Shown piece after piece: positions 6,378 to 14,343 of a DNA stretch of 43,158 nt. Both the position numbers and the translations under genes were made by a program. How positions within the stretch are numbered: the stretch's first letter is position 1; each line of letters opens with the position of its first letter. Origin of the DNA: DASXRA01 sp036506155 (lineage in GTDB: Bacteria; Actinomycetota; Actinomycetes; Mycobacteriales; Jatrophihabitantaceae); assembly GCA_036506155.1 (NCBI GenBank), contig DASXSF010000137.1, forward strand, positions 1 to 43,158. Direction: 5' to 3'. The notes under the pieces were generated by a model, which saw only the letters and a program-made list of their open reading frames with translations, ran no database searches and was not told the origin of the DNA.

Positions 6378-9300
6378 TTGGGTAATTACCTGGATCCGCG
6401 TGATGTGACTCCTGTGTGGGGCACGGGTCTGCCGGGGTGGGCTGATGATGTTATTTCGATGATTGTGGCGGCGGAGGCGTGGCCGGAGGGTAGTGAGAAT
6501 CTGGCGTTTGATGCGCAGGCTGCGTTGACGGATTTGTTGGATGCGGTCGGTCGTGGGATGGAGGGGTTGGGGCCGGCTGGGGATCGGTTGACGTCGGGGG
6601 AGGCGTGGGCGGCGCCGGCGTTGGCGGCGTTTCAGCAGAACCGGATGAATTACCCGTACACGCCGGGGGCGGGGTTGTACGGGGTGCAGTCGAATCTGCA
6701 GGCCTACGTCATGCAGGTGGGTAATTTCGGGTTCAACACCGAGTTCAGCAAGATCTCCATCAACGTCGCGGTGTGGGTGTTGCTGATCACGGTGTTCATC
6801 TCGCTGGTGTTGGCGTTTTTCACCGGCGGCGCGTCGGCGGCCGACATCGGCCCGGCGGCGATCGCCACCCGGGAGACCATCGCCGGCATCTTGTCCAAGC
6901 TGGCCACCGCGGTCGCCGAACGCTTCGGCGCCGAAGCCCTCGAAGTCGTCACCGAGGCCGGTGTCGAGGCCGCGACCGAGGCAGCCACCGAGGCAGCCAC
7001 CGAGGCGGCGACCGAGGCGGCGACCGAGGCGGGTACTGAGGCTGCGGCTGAGGCGGGTAACCAGGCGGGGCAGGCGGCGGCCCGCTCGGTGGGCAGCCGG
7101 TTGACCCGCAACGTACTCAAGGTCGCGGCGCAGGGCCTCGCCACCAACGTGTGGGCCAACATCGAAGAACTGCGCCGCAACCCCAACGCCCACTGGAACG
7201 TGACCTCCACCGTCGCCGCGGTGCTGGCCGCCCCGCTCGGGGTGGGCATCGCGCACCCGCTGCAAAACGTGCTGTCCCCGCCTGGCCGACAACGCCGCCA
7301 TGTCGCTGTCCGGGCGCGCCCTACTGCTGGCCGGCCGCTCCGCCGAAACCGGGCTGGTCATGAGCGTGGCTATGCCCGCCAGCATGACCCTGGCCAACCT
7401 CCCCACCGGGATAGCCAGCGGCCACATCGACGTGTCCAACCTCGCCGACTACCACACCTACCTCGGCGCCTTCCTCAACGGCGCCGTGCTGCACGGCACC
7501 AGCGAAGGCGCCGCCATGCTCGGCCTAGCCGGACACAGTTGGGCCATCAGCAGCCCCGGCGAGGTAACCGCCCCCGAGCCCCCCACCGCCCTGACCACCC
7601 CCACCACCACCCCCGAACTCACCACCACCGCCCCCGACACACTCACCGCACCCCCGCCGAACCCACCCCCGGCACCGGCCAACCCGCAGGCGCACCCGGC
7701 ACCGAACCCACCCCCACCCGCACCACCAGCACCACCACCAGCGCCAGCAAAACCGAACCCGCCAGCAAAACCACCACCACCAGCGGCGACGGCCCGCCAC
7801 CCCCCGACGGCATCACCGCCACCCCCGACACCACCACCACCGCCGGCACCCTCCCGGACCAGCCCACCGCGATCCATCACGGCCCGGCCACAGACCACGC
7901 CAGCACTGACCAGCAACCGACCCCACCCGACAGCGCCCCCGCAACCGAACGCGCCGCCGAACATACGATCATCCAGCTCGACATCGGACACCCCGACGAG
8001 CAGCTTTCGCAGGCTCACGCTGCTGTCGCGCCACACGTGGAGACCGGCACAGCAACCGAACACGTCGCCACCGCCGCCGAGCGACCACTCGATGAGTCCG
8101 CGCCGACCGCTGCTGGAAAGACCGAGCACGCCGGTTCCGTCGAGGACAGCGCTGTGGCAGGCGACCGAGCCACGCAAACCGGCACCGTCGACAAGGCCGG
8201 ACATGGCACGCCCGGCCAGACCGGGACCGCCCGGCCTGCGGGTGACTCTGTTCACCCTGCGGCCGACCAGCTTGGCGAGACCGTGGCTCACGGAGCGGGA
8301 GCCGGAGTGCCGGACGGCAGCGGGCAAGGTGCTGCGGACATCCGGGCTCGTGCAGAGCAGTTCGACCGGCAGATCAGTGACCGACTCGACCAGCTACGGG
8401 CCGAGCATTCCGGCAAGCAGCCGCGATGGGCGTTCTGGCGGAGCGAGCGGCTGCCGGACCACGTGCTTGCCGAGCTTTTACGCAGCGATGACCGGATCGA
8501 TCAGCTCGCGGCGGTCTATGAACGGATCGATCATGTCGAGGGTTACCGGCCATGGGGGATCCAGCTGCTCGGAGCGGATGAGCTGCTCGACGGGCGGATC
8601 ATCGACATGGCCACCGGGCAGGGCAAAAGCGAAGCTCTCGCCCGATGGTTGACCGACCTGGGCCACAGCGACGTGGAGTTGGCGGGTATGTCGATACATC
8701 TGGTGGACGACACCGCCGGCGTTTTGCAGTTGGACGCGCGAGGCCTGGCCGCCGAGACCACCCTGGTGAACGGGCAGACGCGCGTCTATCTGGGTCCGGC
8801 CGCGTTCGACGGCGGGTTGCCCCTGCTGGCCAAGGTGCTGTTGCACGAGCTCACGCGAGTGGCGCAGTTGCGCCGTGGCGAAACGGACCCGCACGACCCG
8901 GACCTATACGCCGAGGCCGAGGCGGCAGGCCAACTCGCCGGTCGAGTCGATTGGGAGACCGTCGCGGTGGACGGTACGGCGATCACCCGCTGGGCGGGCC
9001 GGACGTCGCTTTCAGGCCCGCGTGGTAACGCGTCGGTGGCAGCGGATCCCGCGACGCTGCCGCAGAGCGTCCAGACCGCTCGCGAGCTGGCCGCGCTGCT
9101 GGAGCTGGATGTGACCGGCATGGACATCATGGTCGTCAGCGACCCGGCCGAGATCTCCGCCCTGGACGCACGCGGGCTGCACTCGAACACCCCTGCCGCT
9201 GCCCACGGCGCGCAAATCCGCCTCGGTCCCGCCGCGTTCGCGTCCTGGGACACGCTGGCGAAGAACCTCGCCTATCAGGCGCACATCGCCGCGCGACTTC

Positions 9301-9893
9301 GCGCCGGGCAGCCGCCCACCATCGCCCCGCACGATCACCTCGAGGCTGATGCGATCGCGCTGCTCGTCGACCAGACCCTGAGCCGCCTCGCCGGCAACGA
9401 CGAAGCGCTGGCGGCGCTGGCGGCCCGCTACGGCGGGGTCACCACGACCGGGCAGATCATCGACTTCCACGAGAACGGAGCTTGGCCGTCCGGACTTGCC
9501 CTATCCGCGCGGGCCGAACGCCTCCGCGACTGGCCGCCCGCACCGTCCAGCTTCCGGCCCACCCGCGACGAACTTCAGCACATCACTCCGGGGCAGCTCC
9601 CTCGACTCAGCGTGAGCCAGCAGCGCGAAGCGCGCAACCACCTCCTCGACCAGACGACCGCGACCAGCCGCACGCCGCCGGCCGACGCTGGGTTGCGCCA
9701 CGTCTTCGACCACCTTGCCCAGCTCGAGCGGGACATCTCCACTGTCGCCGGGCTGCGTCCGGTCGGTCGCGGCTGGTACCAAGCGACCACTGCCGACGGA
9801 CGGCGGTTGCTCATCGGCATTCAGCGCGGCACCCCGGCCGACGGGAGCGCCGCCGCGACGACGCGGTGGGGCGCCGACGACCCGCCCACCTAA
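6378..9893 (+). CDS. Large polymorphic-toxin-like secreted protein: WXG100-like, SecA-like snippet, two degenerate DUF4157-like modules; frame-disrupted
   Basis: In frame it encodes 1171 residues. Residues 1-95 fit the WXG100-like domain of actinobacterial type VII secreted toxins (GWADDVISMIVAAE, WPEGSEN), and a hydrophobic helix lies at about 131-150 (VWVLLITVFISLVLAFF). An EAAT repeat is at 197-225 and a Thr/Pro-rich linker follows. Residues 721-755 resemble the SecA Q motif and Walker A (IQLLGADELLDG, then MATGQGKSE). Two DUF4157-like (eCIS core) units lie at 763-856 (HELTR instead of HExxH) and 910-995 (YQAHI). Between about 7281 and 7654 the true coding frame is the +1 frame, then it returns, so the written 1171-residue product contains about 125 nonsense residues. 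The TTG start is uncertain and has no clear ribosome binding site. No recognised toxic C-terminal domain is seen. Confidence 0.6.
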   Translation: MGNYLDPRDVTPVWGTGLPGWADDVISMIVAAEAWPEGSENLAFDAQAALTDLLDAVGRGMEGLGPAGDRLTSGEAWAAPALAAFQQNRMNYPYTPGAGLYGVQSNLQAYVMQVGNFGFNTEFSKISINVAVWVLLITVFISLVLAFFTGGASAADIGPAAIATRETIAGILSKLATAVAERFGAEALEVVTEAGVEAATEAATEAATEAATEAATEAGTEAAAEAGNQAGQAAARSVGSRLTRNVLKVAAQGLATNVWANIEELRRNPNAHWNVTSTVAAVLAAPLGVGIAHPLQNVLSPPGRQRRHVAVRARPTAGRPLRRNRAGHERGYARQHDPGQPPHRDSQRPHRRVQPRRLPHLPRRLPQRRRAARHQRRRRHARPSRTQLGHQQPRRGNRPRAPHRPDHPHHHPRTHHHRPRHTHRTPAEPTPGTGQPAGAPGTEPTPTRTTSTTTSASKTEPASKTTTTSGDGPPPPDGITATPDTTTTAGTLPDQPTAIHHGPATDHASTDQQPTPPDSAPATERAAEHTIIQLDIGHPDEQLSQAHAAVAPHVETGTATEHVATAAERPLDESAPTAAGKTEHAGSVEDSAVAGDRATQTGTVDKAGHGTPGQTGTARPAGDSVHPAADQLGETVAHGAGAGVPDGSGQGAADIRARAEQFDRQISDRLDQLRAEHSGKQPRWAFWRSERLPDHVLAELLRSDDRIDQLAAVYERIDHVEGYRPWGIQLLGADELLDGRIIDMATGQGKSEALARWLTDLGHSDVELAGMSIHLVDDTAGVLQLDARGLAAETTLVNGQTRVYLGPAAFDGGLPLLAKVLLHELTRVAQLRRGETDPHDPDLYAEAEAAGQLAGRVDWETVAVDGTAITRWAGRTSLSGPRGNASVAADPATLPQSVQTARELAALLELDVTGMDIMVVSDPAEISALDARGLHSNTPAAAHGAQIRLGPAAFASWDTLAKNLAYQAHIAARLRAGQPPTIAPHDHLEADAIALLVDQTLSRLAGNDEALAALAARYGGVTTTGQIIDFHENGAWPSGLALSARAERLRDWPPAPSSFRPTRDELQHITPGQLPRLSVSQQREARNHLLDQTTATSRTPPADAGLRHVFDHLAQLERDISTVAGLRPVGRGWYQATTADGRRLLIGIQRGTPADGSAAATTRWGADDPPT
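6966..7050 (+). repeat. 12-bp tandem repeat encoding Glu-Ala-Ala-Thr
   Basis: Repeats of GAG GCN GCN ACC run in register with the reading frame and give EAAT units (about five good copies), then decay into EAGTEAAAEAG. The period is exactly 12 bases, so copy-number change would keep the frame. It lies just after the membrane helix of the toxin-like protein and probably forms a helical spacer. Confidence 0.85.
7282..7654 (+). other. Coding segment displaced into the +1 frame inside the toxin-like gene
   Basis: From CTG 7282 the +1 frame reads LADNAAMSLSGRALLLAG and continues through a plausible protein (ASGHIDVSNLADYHTYLG, LHGTSEGAAMLGLAGH) into a Thr/Pro linker, while the nominal frame reads an Arg/His/Pro-rich nonsense. 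One extra base near 7278-7282 moves the frame out. One missing C in the C5 run at 7651-7655 moves it back, after which the nominal frame resumes as AEPTPGTGQPAG. The two changes cancel, leaving the downstream domains in frame with the start. Confidence 0.7.
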
Positions 9894-10043
9894 CATGCTC
9901 TTGCACCCGCCCTCGACGAGATCGCCGCACTCATCGTCAGGCAGCGGATCGCGTCCGCAGAGCAGACGAGGGCGGTTCGAGATCTCCTTGCTGCACACCC
10001 GTACGCGAGGCTTCCCCCTACTGGCGAGTCGCCATTCGCGTAA
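9894..10043 (+). pseudogene. Coding-like continuation beyond the stop of the toxin-like gene
   Basis: Directly after TAA 9891-9893 the same frame runs open for 49 codons to TAA 10041-10043 and reads like a natural helical protein: HALAPALDEIAALIVRQ, then RIASAEQTRAVRDLLAAH. Codon third positions are mostly G or C, as in real genes here. This looks like the original C-terminus of the toxin-like protein, cut off by a nonsense or small indel event, or the remains of a swapped C-terminal module. No start codon or ribosome binding site in this frame supports an independent gene. From 10044 to 10111 nothing is seen. Confidence 0.45.
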
Positions 10044-10111
10044 TTCCAAGCACGCGACAACCCGTCGCGAACGCGGTGTCTGTTCTGACCGTTATCGGGA
10101 GGAAACGGCCC

Positions 10112-10363
10112 TTAATCGGCACTAGGCTTTGAGTTCTCGGACTCCGGCTTCTCGGCCGGCGGCACCGCCGCCTGCTCGATCGCCTCGGCCTTGTGCGCCT
10201 CGCGCGCCGCGTCGTCGTCGCCCATGCCCTTCATCTCGGTCTTGAATATGCGCAGGGACTTGCCCACCGACCGGGCCATGTCGGGCAGCTGCTTCCACCC
10301 GAAGAACAGGACAGCGGCGATGATCAGCAGCGGAATCAAATGTCCCGGCGAGAAGATTTCCAT
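10112..10363 (-). CDS. tatA: Sec-independent protein translocase subunit TatA
   Basis: An 83-residue inner-membrane protein. It has a single N-terminal helix (LIPLLIIAAVLFF), then the FGWKQLPDMARSVGKSLRIFK hinge and amphipathic helix, and a charged, disordered C-terminal tail: the standard TatA/E layout. TatA oligomers form the channel through which folded twin-arginine proteins cross the membrane, together with TatC (not in the window). An AAGGA ribosome binding site lies upstream of the ATG. The gene follows hflX on the same strand after 33 bases and may be cotranscribed. TatB is less likely, because the protein is short and has the TatA-type FG hinge and FK tail. Confidence 0.93.
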   Translation of the reverse strand: MEIFSPGHLIPLLIIAAVLFFGWKQLPDMARSVGKSLRIFKTEMKGMGDDDAAREAHKAEAIEQAAVPPAEKPESENSKPSAD

Positions 10364-10396
10364 GACCGGCTTCCTTCGGCGGGGGCGAGAGTACGG

Positions 10397-11788
10397 CTAC
10401 GAGAGTACGCCAGCCGGAGCGGCATAAGGCCGCAATGCCGCCGCGAGATCGCTGTTCACCCGGGCGTTGACCAGCGTTCCCTCGGGTCGATGGTGCGTCG
10501 AGAGCATCTCGCCGGCCTGATGAATGCGAGCTACGAGGTCGCCCCGCGCGTACGGAATCAGCGCGGTGACCTCGACGTCGGGGCGCGGCAGTCGCTCGTC
10601 GACGACCGCCTGGAGCTTGTCGATACCGGCGCCGGTCCGTGCGGAGACAAGCAGCGCATCGGGGGCAAGCCGGCGCAGGCGGGCGAGCATGTCCGGATGG
10701 GCGGCGTCGATCTTGTTGAACACGAGCTGTTCGGGCACGTCGAGGGCGCCAATCTGGGCGAATACCTCGCGAACCGCCCGGATTTGCGCTTCCGGATCGG
10801 GATCAGCGGCGTCGACGACGTGCAGAATCAAGTCGGCTTCGGCGACCTCCTCCAACGTCGAGCGGAATGCCTCGACGAGCTGGTGCGGAAGGTGCCGGAC
10901 GAATCCCACCGTGTCGGCCAGCGTGTAGACGCGCGCGTCGGCAGTTTCGCAGCGCCGAACGGTGGGGTCCAAGGTGGCGAACAGCGCGTTCTCGACGAGC
11001 ACGCCGGCTCCGGTGAGCCGGTTGAGCAGCGACGACTTGCCGGCGTTCGTATAGCCGGTGAGCACCACGGCAGGGATACGCCGCTCGACGCGCTGCGCCC
11101 GCTTGGCGTCGCGGGACGTCCTCATGCGGCTGATCTGGTTACGTAGCTTGGCCATTCGGGCGGTGATCCGCCGGCGGTCGATCTCAAGTTTCGTCTCGCC
11201 GGGGCCGCGGCCGCCGATGCCGAGCCCGCCTGCGGCACGTCCGCCCACCTGCCGGGACAGCGACTCGCCCCAACCCCGCAGCCGAGGCAGCAGGTACTGC
11301 ATCTGGGCGAGCTCGACCTGAGCCTTTCCCTCCTTGGACCGGGCATGCTGCGCGAAGATGTCGAGGATCAGCGCGGTGCGGTCGACGACCTTGACCTTGA
11401 CGACATCCTCGAGCTGCCGCAGCTGTCCGGGAGTCAGTTCGCCGTCGCAGATCACCGTGTCGGCGCCGTGGGCCGTGACGATGTCGCGCACCTGCTTGGC
11501 CTTGCCGGAGCCGATATAAGTGGCCGGGTCGGGGCGGTCACGGCGCTGAATAAGCCCTTCGAGGACGTTCGAACCCGCCGTCTCGGCCAGTCGCGCCAGC
11601 TCGTGGAGCGAGTTCTCCGCCTCGACGAGCGTGCCTGTGGTCCACACGCCGACAAGCACCACCCGTTCCAGGCGGAGCTGCCGGTATTCGACCTCGCTGA
11701 TGTCCGCGAGTTCGGTGGAGAGGCCGGCAACCCGGCGCAGCGCATTGCGATCTTCGAGGTCGAAGTCGTCTGGTGCGAAGTCAGTCAT
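10397..11788 (-). CDS. hflX: Ribosome-associated GTPase HflX
   Basis: A 463-residue GTPase that binds the 50S ribosomal subunit and splits stalled or stress-arrested 70S ribosomes. The N-terminal HflX domain (residues 40-175) is followed by a helical linker with the glycine-rich GGRGPGETKLE segment, then the G domain: G1 GYTNAGKSS at 245-253, G3 DTVGF, G4 NKID, and a G5-like VSARTG. The C-terminal end is short. ATG start at 11786-11788. It lies 43 bases downstream of dapF on the same strand, an arrangement conserved in many actinobacteria, with tatA after it. Confidence 0.96.
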   Translation of the reverse strand: MTDFAPDDFDLEDRNALRRVAGLSTELADISEVEYRQLRLERVVLVGVWTTGTLVEAENSLHELARLAETAGSNVLEGLIQRRDRPDPATYIGSGKAKQVRDIVTAHGADTVICDGELTPGQLRQLEDVVKVKVVDRTALILDIFAQHARSKEGKAQVELAQMQYLLPRLRGWGESLSRQVGGRAAGGLGIGGRGPGETKLEIDRRRITARMAKLRNQISRMRTSRDAKRAQRVERRIPAVVLTGYTNAGKSSLLNRLTGAGVLVENALFATLDPTVRRCETADARVYTLADTVGFVRHLPHQLVEAFRSTLEEVAEADLILHVVDAADPDPEAQIRAVREVFAQIGALDVPEQLVFNKIDAAHPDMLARLRRLAPDALLVSARTGAGIDKLQAVVDERLPRPDVEVTALIPYARGDLVARIHQAGEMLSTHHRPEGTLVNARVNSDLAAALRPYAAPAGVLS

Positions 11789-11831
11789 CGTCCATCCATC
11801 GTGACACGGGCGCGGACGCGGCTGCGAGCGA

Positions 11832-12680
11832 TTACCGCTGCACCCGGTTCAGCCAGTCGGCGCTGAGCTCGACCTCGGCCACCAGAACCGCGGGGCCGCG
11901 AAGGTGCATCGCGCCGTCCGGCTGCCACGTGACCTGGCAACAGCCGCCGGGTACGTCCACCGTCCAGGTGCTGCCGTCCGGGCCAGCGCCGTCCGCCGCG
12001 GCTACCACAGCACAGATGCCGGTGCCACACGAGCGCGTCTCCCCAACGCCCCGCTCGTGCACCCTCATCCGCAGGCGCCGCGGCGCTTCTCGGACGACGA
12101 ATTCGACGTTCTGGCCGCCTGGGCGGGTCGGCTCGACACGGGGCGGCCGGCTCAGGTCCAGCGCGTCCAGCTGAGCGCCGGTGGCCACCGGCACGACGAC
12201 GTGCGGGTTCGGCAGCTGGACGGCGATGCCCGGCACGCCCCGGATGGACGGGGCGGCGGTGGCGACCGGCTGGTCGGCAAGGATCAGCGGCGATCCCATG
12301 TCCACGATGACGTCACCCTCGTCCGTGAGCCAGGTGCGCTTGACCCCGCCCCGTGTCGCCACCGCCGCACTACCAACAACGACCCCGACGCTCTGGAGGT
12401 ATCGCACGAAGACGCGCACACCGTTCCCGCACATTTCGGCCACCGAGCCGTCCGCGTTTCGGTAGTCCATGAAGTACGCCGCGTCCCGCGCCATCGCGGC
12501 TCCGGCCGGATCGTTCTCGCAGCGGACGGCGCGCAGTACACCGTCGGCGCCGATGCCCGAGTGCCGGTCGCACAGCGCGCGGGTCAGCTGCGGGGTGAGC
12601 TCCAGCACGCCATCGAAATCGGGAACGATCACGAAGTCGTTCTCGGTGCCGTGCCCCTTGACGACGCGCAGCCGGTCCAC
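11832..12680 (-). CDS. dapF: Diaminopimelate epimerase
   Basis: A 282-residue cytoplasmic enzyme converting LL-diaminopimelate to the meso form for peptidoglycan and lysine. The two catalytic cysteines are visible: Cys84 in NADGSVAEMCGNG and the second in SCGTGICA near the C-terminus. The N-terminal GTENDF motif matches the family. Start GTG 12678-12680 is chosen because it lies 4 bases after the miaA stop and gives the normal N-terminus (VKGHGTENDFV); longer in-frame extensions run through miaA and lack homology. It is part of the miaA-dapF-hflX run. Confidence 0.96.
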   Translation of the reverse strand: MDRLRVVKGHGTENDFVIVPDFDGVLELTPQLTRALCDRHSGIGADGVLRAVRCENDPAGAAMARDAAYFMDYRNADGSVAEMCGNGVRVFVRYLQSVGVVVGSAAVATRGGVKRTWLTDEGDVIVDMGSPLILADQPVATAAPSIRGVPGIAVQLPNPHVVVPVATGAQLDALDLSRPPRVEPTRPGGQNVEFVVREAPRRLRMRVHERGVGETRSCGTGICAVVAAADGAGPDGSTWTVDVPGGCCQVTWQPDGAMHLRGPAVLVAEVELSADWLNRVQR

Positions 12681-12684
12681 GCGC

Positions 12685-13587
12685 TCAGCGTAATGCCGCG
12701 AGCAGCCCGTCCAGGATGTCCGGTGCGGCCGCGTCGAACCAGCGGATTCGCGGGTCGCGGCGAAACCACGACCGCTGCCGCCGCACGAAGCGCCGCGTGG
12801 CGCGCACCGTCGCGGCGACCGCGTCGTTGAGATCACCGACCAACCGGCCCGCGTTGTCCAGGCTGCCGAGCAGCTGCGCGTAGCCGAGTGCCTTGCCCGC
12901 AGTAGGACTGTCGCGCAGCCCGGCGGGCAGCAGCCCGCGCACCTCGTCGAGCCAGCCGGCGGCGATCATCCGATCGACGCGCCGCTCGACGCGCTCGTCG
13001 AGATCGTCACGGTCCAGGCCCAGCTGCACGCACTCGTACACCGATTCGAAGCCGGGCATCGTCGCGACGAACGGCCGGCCGGTCAGCTCGATGACCTCAA
13101 GTGCCCGCACGATGCGCCTGCCGTTCGTAGGCAGGATCGTCGCCGCCGCCTTCGCGTCCAGCGTCGCCAGCCGCGCGTGCAGCGCTGTGGCGCCGACATG
13201 CTCCAGCTCGGCGTTGAGGCGAGACCGGATGTCCGGGGATTCGCCTGGAAACTCCAGCCGGTCGAGAGCACCCCGCAGGTACAGCCCTGAACCGCCGACG
13301 AGAATCGGCATTCGCTGCCGCGCGTGGATCTTCGCGATGGCGGCCCGCGCCAGCTGCTGATACTCAGCAACGGCGGCGGACTTGCTGATCGGCCACACGT
13401 CCAACAGGTGATGCGGCACGCCGTGGCGGGCGTCGAGCGGCAGCTTGGCCGTGCCGATGTCCATGCCGAGATACAGCTGCATGGAGTCGGCGTTCACGAT
13501 CTCGCCGTCCAGCCGCTCGGCGAGGGCCACCGCGAGATCCGACTTGCCCGTCGCAGTCGGGCCGACCACCGCGACGACCTCAGGCAT
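12685..13587 (-). CDS. miaA: tRNA dimethylallyltransferase MiaA
   Basis: A 300-residue enzyme that adds a dimethylallyl group to A37 of tRNAs reading UNN codons, the step before MiaB methylthiolation; miaB lies a few genes away. The Walker A GPTATGKSD is at residues 8-16, followed by IVNADSMQLY and the GGSGLYLRG motif. The C-terminal region carries the basic RATRRFVRRQRSWFRRDPR tRNA-binding stretch. Start ATG 13585-13587 puts the P-loop in its usual place and overlaps the upstream gene by 8 bases, so translation is probably coupled. Confidence 0.96.
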   Translation of the reverse strand: MPEVVAVVGPTATGKSDLAVALAERLDGEIVNADSMQLYLGMDIGTAKLPLDARHGVPHHLLDVWPISKSAAVAEYQQLARAAIAKIHARQRMPILVGGSGLYLRGALDRLEFPGESPDIRSRLNAELEHVGATALHARLATLDAKAAATILPTNGRRIVRALEVIELTGRPFVATMPGFESVYECVQLGLDRDDLDERVERRVDRMIAAGWLDEVRGLLPAGLRDSPTAGKALGYAQLLGSLDNAGRLVGDLNDAVAATVRATRRFVRRQRSWFRRDPRIRWFDAAAPDILDGLLAALR

Positions 13588-14290
13588 CCACGGTCCACTC
13601 CGCGACGAAGTAGCCGACGCCGTAGGGTGCTTCGGCATAGAGCAGCTCGGCGTCGTAGCTGCCGCCGGCCAGCACGGCACCCGCAGCCCGCCACGCGGGG
13701 ACGCCCGCGGCGAGCAGTTCCGCACCGAGCGTCGCGTCCAGGTCTGCCAGCGCGTTGCCGTCCCCGTTGCGCAGCGCTGCCGCCACCCCGGCGTCGAACG
13801 GCTCGGCGCGGGGATCGAGGTAGCCCGGAGCAGTCGTCGAGCGCCGCGCGCTGCCGTCGCCCATCACGACCAGCGCAAGGGGCGCCGACTCGGCAAGCGC
13901 GAGCAGCGCCACGGCAGCCCGGCTGGCCGCGAAGTCGGGGCCGACGGAGAAACCCACCGCGCCCGTGTTCGGCCCGAGCGCCTGGCCCACCAGCCAGGCG
14001 CCCACTGTCAGCGACAGCGGCAGTTCCACCGCTCCCCCGCAGCCTGGCGAGCCGAGATGCACCTCGAGGGACACGCCATAACCGGACAGGCTGCCGCGGG
14101 CAACAGGCGAGTGGATAGCGGACGTATCGGACGGGCCCAATACCGCCAGCCGCCGGCTCTCGTCGCCATAGACCCGGAGCAGCGCAGCGCGGCATGCTCG
14201 GCGCAGCGGCTCTAGTTCGCCGGCCGCTCCACTCGCCACCGCCGGCACGAGCACCGGCGGATTGGGGAGGAACGCCGCGCCAAGGATCAC
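13580..14290 (-). CDS. Class III extradiol dioxygenase-like (LigB superfamily) protein
   Basis: A 236-residue protein of the actinobacterial family usually found between miaB and miaA and annotated as class III extradiol ring-cleavage dioxygenase family. It starts ILGAAFLPNPPVLVP and has a LVVMGDGSARR segment and a YLDPRAEPFD segment. The family's substrate is not known to me, and the metal ligands of true LigB enzymes are not clearly present, so catalysis is doubtful. The GTG start at 14288-14290 is preceded on this strand by TACTGT (14297-14302) with a 6-base gap, a leaderless signature; it is the first gene of the miaA-dapF-hflX-tatA run. Confidence 0.8.
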   Translation of the reverse strand: MILGAAFLPNPPVLVPAVASGAAGELEPLRRACRAALLRVYGDESRRLAVLGPSDTSAIHSPVARGSLSGYGVSLEVHLGSPGCGGAVELPLSLTVGAWLVGQALGPNTGAVGFSVGPDFAASRAAVALLALAESAPLALVVMGDGSARRSTTAPGYLDPRAEPFDAGVAAALRNGDGNALADLDATLGAELLAAGVPAWRAAGAVLAGGSYDAELLYAEAPYGVGYFVAEWTVDA

Positions 14291-14343
14291 GTGGGCACAG
14301 TAGCCGTCCCTTCACCTCCACCGATCGTGTCTAATGCAGTGTC

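Noticed and set aside
6219..7439. 406-codon frame on the minus strand antisense to the toxin-like gene
   Set aside because: It is mostly Arg/Gly/Pro-rich and mirrors a well-supported coding region on the other strand; no start signal or homologous motif.
7458..8327. Glycine-rich 289-codon minus-strand frame
   Set aside because: It is the antisense of the Thr/Pro-coding repeat; low complexity only.
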